Shown: positions 16,562 through 22,357 of the stretch, piece by piece
Layout of the letters: every line of letters starts with the position of its first letter
Numbering within the stretch: the stretch's first letter is position 1
Assembly: GCA_942491945.1 (NCBI GenBank)
Contig: CALODD010000104.1
Location: forward strand, 1-22,357
Direction: 5' to 3'
Length of the DNA: 22,357 nucleotides
DNA from: JAJDYQ01 sp942491945
GTDB taxonomy: Bacteria > Pseudomonadota > Gammaproteobacteria > JAJDYQ01
Made by a program: the position numbers and the translations under genes
Notes under the pieces: model-generated
Databases searched by the model: none
Seen by the model: the letters and a program-made list of their open reading frames with translations, nothing else
Told to the model about the DNA's origin: nothing

Positions 16562-18427
16562 ATGTTTGGCGGTGCGCGTGCGTGGTGGTTGCGGATCTAT
16601 CGCGGCGCGATCTTGGCCGGCATGCGTGCTGATGATCCACCGCGGGGCGTCATCGTATTGATCCATCAGCAGCATCCGGTTGCTGCGATGAGGGTCTCGC
16701 CCGAAGCGGTGCGTGCGCATTTTCCCTTCGGCAGCTGGACGATGTGCGTGCGCTGTATCCGTGGAGGAGCACGCTGCGCATTTTGATCCGGTCCACGGCG
16801 ACGAACCGTTGAGGACATGAGGTTGGGGTTCGTGGTCGCGACGTCGCCGGACAGCGATGACATCATCGGCTACTCGGGACCGAACGAACGTGCTGGTCGC
16901 CTTCGATGCCGATAATCGGGTCAACGTCTTAGGGTTCTCGCTGCTGAGCAGCGGGGACACCGAAGAACATGTGGCCGAGGTTCGACTGGCCGTCCAACGT
17001 TTCATGGGTGCCTTCGATGGGAAGAGCTGGGCATGAGGTGCAGGCCATCGCAGCGATGAACGTCGATACGGTGTCTCCGGGGCGACGCTCACCAGCGTGG
17101 CGATTCTCGACAGCGTGGATCAAACGACGCGTGGCGGGCACGGCGCCGAGCCTGACGTTCCCGAAACCACTCGATCTGTCGGATGCGTTGAGGATTTTCC
17201 CAACGGCGGCTTGTTCCCGATGGAACCCGTCACGATGGCTTGATTGTGAACGGCGACGGGGGCGTGCTGGCTTACGCAGGTTGCAGTTCTGCGCCGCAGC
17301 CGACACGGTCATGGCCGGTTACCAGGGCCCGACCGACATTCTGGTCGGTGTGCTGGGCACGGACGACGAGATGGTGGGCATCGCGATCCGCGAAACAGCT
17401 ACGACACGGATGCCGAGTATGTCGACTACGTCCGCGATGAGGTGGGTTCATCGAGATGTATTCAATGGCAAGACACTCGCGGAGATTGGCCGAAGTTCGA
17501 TCTCGACTGAGAAGCCGAGATCGAAGGAGTCTCCGGGGCGACGATGACGAGCATGACGGTGGCTCGTGCGGTGGTGGCGCTCGTATTGGCAGCCAGGACA
17601 CTCAGTCGCCAGCGCCACACCGTCGCCTTGGGGCACCGAGACGCTCGGTGAGCCCTCGAGTCGATCGGAACGCGGCGTGATCGGCACGGTCGCTGGTGGT
17701 GCTGTTAGGCTCGGCGATGGCGTTCACGCGGACGCAGGGCGTGCGCCTGCTGCGCATCGCCTTTCAGCTGGTGCTGATCGGCTATCTAGGGCTAGTGAAC
17801 GGAGATCTGATCTCGCAGGCGCTGCTGGTTGGGTGGGCGGAGAATGGCATGGCGTGGCGGTTTGCGCCAGGCCTGCTGCTGCTGGTGGCGGCCGCGCTGC
17901 TGGTGCCGCTGGTTGCCGGGAAGCAGATCTATTGCCACCAGCTGTGTCCGCACGGTGCTGCCCAGCAGTTGCTCAAGAACCGGCTGCCTCAGCGCTGGCG
18001 ATTGGGCGCACTCAACGATGCCTCGCAGGTCATCCTGCGGGCGCTGCCGTTTCTGCTGTTGCTGTTCGTGTTGGTGGTGGCGGTGCGGCGTTGCCGTTCA
18101 ATCTGGTGTCAGATCGAACCGTTCGATGCCTACCTATGGAGTATCGCCGGTTGGGGAACACTGACCGTCGCTGGTCTGGGACTGCTGGCCTCACTCTTCG
18201 TGCCGATGGCCTATTGTCGATTCGGATGCCCCACGGTCGCCGTCTTGAATTTCTTGCGGTTCAATTCTTCCAGCGACCAGCTTACGCGTCGCGACGCTGC
18301 AGCCGTCTTGTTACTGGCGGCGGCCGGCCTGGGCGCGGTGGCTGCCCATGTCTTCGGATCTGGCCGGCTAGATACCGTCCACAGTCACCCACCGGATTCC
18401 ATGTCGACCTCGCCGGTCTCATTTTGA
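16562..18427 (+). pseudogene. NosR-like membrane protein with two FMN-binding domains and two Fe-S motifs, frameshifted
   Basis: NosR/RnfG-type proteins bind FMN through a Thr in an SGAT motif and move electrons across the membrane. Two such motifs can be read. One is VSGATLTS near 17,071-17,095, which needs removal of one base. The other is VSGATMTS near 17,530, which is in frame with its surroundings. Each is preceded by an FMN-domain-like stretch (DIIGYSGPTNVLVAFD; VMGYQGPTDILVGVLG). From 17,696 to 18,427 one frame is open and encodes several membrane helices with two CxxxCP motifs, YCHQLCPHGAAQQ and YCRFGCPTVAVLN, of NosR type. The ATG at 16562, directly after the upstream stop, is a weak start choice. 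Several frame changes occur before 17,696. The partner process (nitrous oxide reduction, thiol or flavin redox) cannot be told. Confidence 0.72.
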
Positions 18428-19720
18428 AGCCCGATGTAACACCGCAGAGCTCGAAATTGGACTGCGTGTGGCAAAGATTGAGGTTGTCGGCCTCGCGACA
18501 ATGAGGATGAGAAGGGATGAGCGCGACTCGTCTTGCGGCTCGCCACAAGACCCTTCCATACTGCCCGCGGTGATCGATGACTTGTTCTTGTACTTATTAT
18601 CCCGCGAGGCAGAACAACTCATTCTTGCCCGTGTGGAGCATATTCTCGGCAACGAGGCCATTCATCACTTCGATTTCCTGCTGATTGCCGATACGTCGGC
18701 TGAACCAACGAATGATGCGACACCTGATCGCAAGTATTTCTTGTGTCTCGCGTCTCTTGGTGGCAAGTCCCACCAACATGGATCGACCTGGGGCAATTCA
18801 TGAAGAACAAGGGCAACCATCGGCTTACCGGAATCAAGTGTCAGCGTGAGTTTGTTGCGAGCCGCGAAAACACCGACATGGCTACAAAGGTCTCGGCGGA
18901 AATTCCAGCGTACCCGCAAGAGCAAGTCATCGTCATCGTCATCGAGTCCGGCCGGCCGTTGTTATCGTAGATGTTCAAGATCGAGATTGAAATTCTCTGT
19001 CTCGACGGGGGGCGACGACCGTCATTCCGTTCGCGAATTCACCGCAATTGGTACTTCGCAGCGAATGATTCGGAGTGTTTCGAACTCAGGAAGCGCGAAC
19101 ACAATGTTCGGCCGACATCTGAGATACTCCAGCAGAGAATGAAGAGCGCCAAGTCGCAACCGGGCGGGCGTTTGCGAGTCTCGTGGCGACAGGCCTGTCC
19201 CGAGTAATCACACTGGGGCTCGCAGGCCGTTTGTTTCGCTTTCGACAAGCGAAGTTCAGTGACGATTTGATCGGTGCTGGGGCTGACCCGGGAGTAGGCC
19301 GGGGCGACATTATTCTGAAGCGTGGCGGCATGCCTTATGGGAACGTCCTGTTTACTGACAAGCCGCTCGTCTCCTACTTATGTCGGTCGGGCGCGCGAGT
19401 TGAATCGTCAAGAGTTTTCTCCCAGGATTTGCAGTCTGATGAGTTTCAAGAGCAATTGCACGAAACATTCGTCGGTGCCTGCCAAGATGTTGCTGAGTCT
19501 GTCTGTGGAATTCCGATGTTGCCAATGACTTTCTTGCGACAGGTAACATTCGTGTTGTGGATTCGGTGTGGTGTGGGTCCCGCGCATTGTGGTTGCCGAG
19601 TACTTCGATTTTCGAATTCCAGGTTGCCGGCAAACTCGCAGAGTGAGTCCTTCTCGGCGTCAATAATTCGCAGGAGAGCGTGTGGAGACCACCGGGTCGT
19701 TTGACGTCTTCCCCCCGCGT
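18428..19720. other. About 1.3 kb without an assignable gene
   Basis: Open frames exist on both strands, but none gave a recognisable family. A plus-strand frame from 18468 to 18803 (GTG start) contains a helix-like stretch, LSREAEQLILARVEHILG. A plus frame at 18971-19207 begins MFKIEIEILCLDGGRR and has NWYFAANDS; it faintly recalls the third domain of EF-Tu-like proteins, but too weakly to call. A GTC/ATC repeat (CATCGTCATCGTCATC) lies near 18,929-18,944. Given the frameshift rate on both sides, one or two real genes may be hidden here in pieces. Confidence 0.4.
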
Positions 19721-20056
19721 TTATTCGTCCTTGACTCGAAGTTTGATTAGTCGATCGAGATTAGTGATTTCGAGTGCCTGTCGAATTTCATCGGACGCAT
19801 GGTACAAGTGAATCTCGGGGCCCAGCTTGTGCAGGGCGACGAGTAGCCCGAGCAACCCACTGGGCACAACTTCACACCGACCAAATCGAACGCCAGCACT
19901 TCGCACCGGTATTCTTCGACGAGATTTGCCAGGGTAGTCGAGATACTCGGTGACGCGTGAGTCGGTGGGAACATCCTGACCGCCAAAATCGACGATGGTC
20001 AACTTGCCGGTCTGCTTAACTCGTAATCCATCGGATGGAAGTGTCATGTGTTTCAT
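19721..20056 (-). pseudogene. STAS-domain protein (anti-sigma factor antagonist type), with two compensating frameshifts
   Basis: STAS proteins switch partner anti-sigma factors or sensors, usually through phosphorylation of a serine at the start of a helix. Here the N terminus reads MKHMTLPSDGLRVKQTGKLT and IVDFGGQDVPTDSRV. The middle must be taken from another frame (LVEEYRCEVLAFDLVGVKL, about 19,870-19,950). The end returns to the first frame with PSGLLGLLVALHKLGPEIHL and EIRQALEITNLDRLIKL before the TAA at 19721. The Ser in PSGLLG fits the usual phosphorylation site. The ATG at 20056 follows GAGGA closely; the ATG at 20047 is an alternative. It is about 110 residues, normal for a single STAS domain. 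The open frame upstream to 20341 looks non-coding. No kinase or sigma factor is seen nearby. Confidence 0.7.
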
Positions 20057-20279
20057 CGTTCCTCGTAATTCTGCTGGGGCAAAGGGAGAGATGGGCATCG
20101 GCGATCGGCGATTTACCAGGTCTGATCGGCGTGCGGGCTCCGCATGAGTTTCCGAAATAGTCGCGACAGGAACCTTGGACGACTCGTCCAACATAAATTC
20201 GATTCGCGGCTCATAACAAATAGTGACGTTCGCAGTAGTGTTTACGTCGGTACAACTCGTCGTAATTGCCAAAAAATCG
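20057..20279. other. Gap between the STAS gene and the unrecognised gene
   Basis: About 220 bases with no protein-like frame. It probably holds the promoter of the STAS gene on the minus strand; no clear -10/-35 pair or terminator was found. Confidence 0.4.
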
Positions 20280-20766
20280 TTAATCATCCCACGATTCAAA
20301 ATCCACATTCCAGTTCTCCTGTTGTGGAATCCAGAGAACAAAGCCGCCCGACATACAGAAGAAATAGATTTCGTGAATCGCGTTCGTCCAGGGACATATT
20401 GTCCGCTTCAGCGTCCGGCAAGATGTCGCAGAAGAGCGACAAACCTGCTTCCACGGTGTCCAGAGCTTCCGCGAGCCCACGTGCTTCCTCGATCGAAACT
20501 TGCAGGCCGTGCTCGTCACGGTACGCGAACGGTGAAATCGCAGGCGTCCATCCAACTTCTTCGGCCATCGTCAACAGGTCGTGCCAGGCAGTCGAAGCGA
20601 CAAGCAAGTCCTGGTCTTCGCAGTCTTCGGCACAGCCTTGCGGCAAAAGTGTCATGGTTGGAGCGTAGTTCGAGGCAAAGGTGAATCCTGCATTCGAAAT
20701 CTCCGGCCTTACGATTCCCGCCGCATCCGTGCAGCACTTGACAACTTTCAGCTTACGATCGTTCAT
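20280..20766 (-). pseudogene. Unrecognised protein of about 160 residues, one frameshift near its end
   Basis: I do not recognise this family. From the ATG at 20766 (MNDRKLKVVKCC) the frame encodes a soluble, acidic, helix-rich protein, including LLTMAEEVGWTPAISPFAY and SIEEARGLAEALDTVEAGLS. After about 20,380 the coding frame appears to change. The natural ending is then MSGGFVLWIPQQENWNVDFE followed by SWDD and a TAA at 20280-20282, rather than the frame that continues to 20296. A GGGGG run in front of the ATG can serve as the ribosome binding site. It lies 92 bases after the FeeM-like gene on the same strand, so they may share a transcript. No signal peptide or membrane helix is seen. Confidence 0.6.
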
Positions 20767-20858
20767 GTGCGTGCCCCCACTCGCTGAGTATTAAAGGTTT
20801 GCTCTACCATGAGTATTACCGTTCTCTTTCAACGGAATCTGCGCTACGATTTCGGTCA

Positions 20859-21598
20859 TCAAGCCATCACCGATTCACAGGGTGCGTCGGCCAACTCGGC
20901 GATGTGCTGCAACAATGCCCGTTCGGTCGGAGAAACCGCCTGCAGGTGCAGGTCGGCGGGGTCGATGGCTTCCGCGAAGAGGTGGTAGCACGGGGACGTT
21001 GTTCTTCCATCCGGGCAAAGTCCACGCTGTTGGCCACAGCCGGATTATTTCGCACGGACGGATAATGATTTCTGTTCTCCAAATTGTGTGAATCCGCAGG
21101 TCCTGTTGATAGAACCCGGGGATGCCGGAGATGCGACGGCGATGAAGAGTTGGTCCATGCCGTAGTGGCGAGCCTGTTGGAACATCAAACGCATCAATTT
21201 GACGAAGATCGGCAGGAATTTCTGAACGGAACGTCATGGACGGCGAGGCAGAGGTGATTTCCGCCGAATGACAATCCGCGTTGACGATGCTCATCCACCT
21301 CGTCTCCGTAGACGGCTTCCATGGGCAAGCCGAGTTCACCGTCGTTCACAAGACTGACTGTGGCGATCGTCACACCATCTTTTGGGCGATGAACGTGCTT
21401 GTGAGTGGCAACAGTTGATAAGGAGTGACGCGAGCCCCGTATTCATTGGCTTCGATCAGCCCCGTCTTCAGGTAGTTCTCGTAGACAAGTTTGTAGCGCT
21501 CATCCGCTCTTCGAACGTGGGGCTACCTGGCAAATCGTTGCTGAGGAATCTTGAGAAGCGACTTCACCGTTAACTTGTGTTTGGGGCTGGGCAATCAT
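20859..21598 (-). pseudogene. FeeM-like N-acyl amino acid synthase (GNAT-fold acyltransferase), frameshifted
   Basis: FeeM-type enzymes join an acyl chain from acyl carrier protein to an amino acid and share the fold of acyl-homoserine lactone synthases. Across frames the protein reads MIAQPQTQVNGEV (ATG 21598, behind an AGGGAGA ribosome binding site), YKLVYENYLKTGLIEANEYG and ARVTPYQLLPLTSTFIA (about 21,400-21,500). DGELGLPMEAVYGDEVDE follows (about 21,290-21,345), then LMRLMFQQARHYGMDQLFIA (21,135-21,200) and YPSVRNNPAVANSVDFARM (about 21,010-21,068). It ends DAPCESVMA at a TGA (20859-20861). These blocks match the family in order and spacing, about 246 codons in total. At least four frame changes interrupt it. 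The acyl and amino acid substrates are not predictable from this. Confidence 0.72.
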
Positions 21599-22283
21599 TT
21601 TGTGTCTCCCTATCGCAAAAACTCTTACAGAGAACTCGTGCTGTTCTTCCCTGGGACCACGACTCACACGCCGTGATCCGGGGTAGTCACATCCTTGAGT
21701 GGAATCGCCAGTGTCGTCTGCCCGGTGGACTTCAAAGGTCAACTGACGAGTCGTGTGTTTGATCTCTGTCAGGTTTCGAAGTTGCGTCACCGAAGTGGAC
21801 TTCAAATGTGTCGAACTCATGAGGGCTACTATGTGGATGCGACCAGGACGGCCACAATGAATCTTGCGGCTTAGGCCAGAACCAGCGGTGGACGGAAGAT
21901 CGGCAATCCGAAGGGTGTGCAGCGATGATGACGATTCAGGCTCTCGCGTAGTCCCTCTGGCTTGTTTCCGGAAGGAAATCCAGGGGAAATGATCCGACTG
22001 AATCACCCAGCGCGACCGGGGAGCGCGACCAGGTCGTCGCTTTTGTGCCTCACCGTAATTTCCAGTCCCAGAGCGGACCCGGTGCGTGGCTGGTCAACCC
22101 TGGTCGACCAGGATTCATGGCGATTCACTCAAGAGCTACGTCGACAGGTAGAATTCGGAGTCTGCGGAATGTCGGCTGTCTGGATCAACACTGCACGAAT
22201 TTCCGGCACATTCGTCAATAAAATCTCGAAAAAACTTTTTTTGGACAGTTTTCTCGTTAAGTGACGGCAGTGATCGTGTGAAA
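21599..22283. other. Stretch without a supported gene
   Basis: This is the upstream side of the FeeM-like gene. A minus-strand frame from 22006 covers it and runs into the FeeM region out of frame; its part MSSTHLKSTSVTQLRNLTEI is not recognisable and may be non-coding. GTGGACTTCAAA occurs twice, near 21,725 and 21,797. AGCGCGACC repeats at 22009-22017 and 22022-22030. CTGGTCGACCAG (22100-22111) is a perfect 12-base palindrome. No promoter is clear. Confidence 0.4.
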
Positions 22284-22304
22284 GGAACTATCCGGGGTAG
22301 TTCC
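22284..22304. repeat. Stem-loop near the right edge
   Basis: GGAACTA and TAGTTCC (22284-22290 and 22298-22304) form a perfect 7-bp stem with a 7-base loop TCCGGGG. No T run follows on either side, and its role is unknown. Confidence 0.4.
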
Positions 22305-22357
22305 GAATCGGGCGTGGACGTAGTTCTTTTTGCTCCCTCAGACCAACCAACAGTCGC

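Noticed and set aside
15834..17092. Long minus-strand open frames of 200-270 codons opposite the oxidoreductase and NosR-like genes
   Set aside because: They are arginine-, proline- and serine-rich translations of G+C-rich DNA on the strand opposite recognisable protein, and match no family.
18971..19207. EF-Tu third-domain-like small protein
   Set aside because: Only a faint resemblance (GGRR, NWYFAANDS) was seen, and the rest of the frame does not continue the pattern.
13418..22357. A genomic island acquired by the left-hand organism
   Set aside because: No integrase, tRNA target, flanking repeat or transposase is visible, and the dense frameshifts fit poor sequence better than a functional island.

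Overview
The window is made of two unlike pieces of DNA that meet near base 13,610.

Bases 1 to about 13,610 are clean, AT-leaning sequence with gammaproteobacterial gene content and gene order. On the minus strand lie gyrA, serC and serA (cut by the window edge), and next to them a compact succinate dehydrogenase operon in the order sdhC, sdhD, sdhA, sdhB, sdhE, ygfX and a DUF1249/YqiB-family gene. Divergently on the plus strand come ygfZ and then three tandem paralogous HDOD-domain genes. All of these genes are intact. They cover serine biosynthesis, DNA supercoiling, complex II with its flavinylation factor, Fe-S cluster upkeep (YgfZ) and probable signalling (HDOD). After them comes the promoter and first part of an OmpP1/FadL-type outer membrane protein gene, already broken by a frameshift and then lost.

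Bases from about 13,610 to the end are clearly richer in G+C, most strongly from about 14.3 to 18.4 kb. Here no gene reads through in one frame, although long stretches of recognisable protein continue from frame to frame. The gene types (a large FAD-dependent oxidoreductase with accessory modules, a NosR-like FMN/Fe-S membrane protein, a STAS protein, a FeeM-like N-acyl amino acid synthase) suggest a planctomycete or similar bacterium; this is an inference from family resemblance. Frameshifts occur every few hundred bases while the protein sequence stays well conserved, so low-quality sequence in a chimeric contig is the simplest explanation. Recent decay of transferred DNA is the alternative.

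Right-hand layout: a degenerate 16-base tandem repeat (13,660-13,734); a stretch without a clear gene; the FAD oxidoreductase (14,260-16,559, +); the NosR-like gene (about 16,562-18,427, +); about 1.3 kb that could not be assigned; then on the minus strand a STAS-domain gene, an unrecognised gene and a FeeM-like acyltransferase gene; and finally about 760 bases without a supported gene. I found no rRNA, tRNA, CRISPR array or insertion sequence. I do not see a convincing new multi-gene system. The items best worth a second look are the junction, the HDOD triplet, the double-FMN NosR-like protein and the FeeM-like gene with its neighbours.
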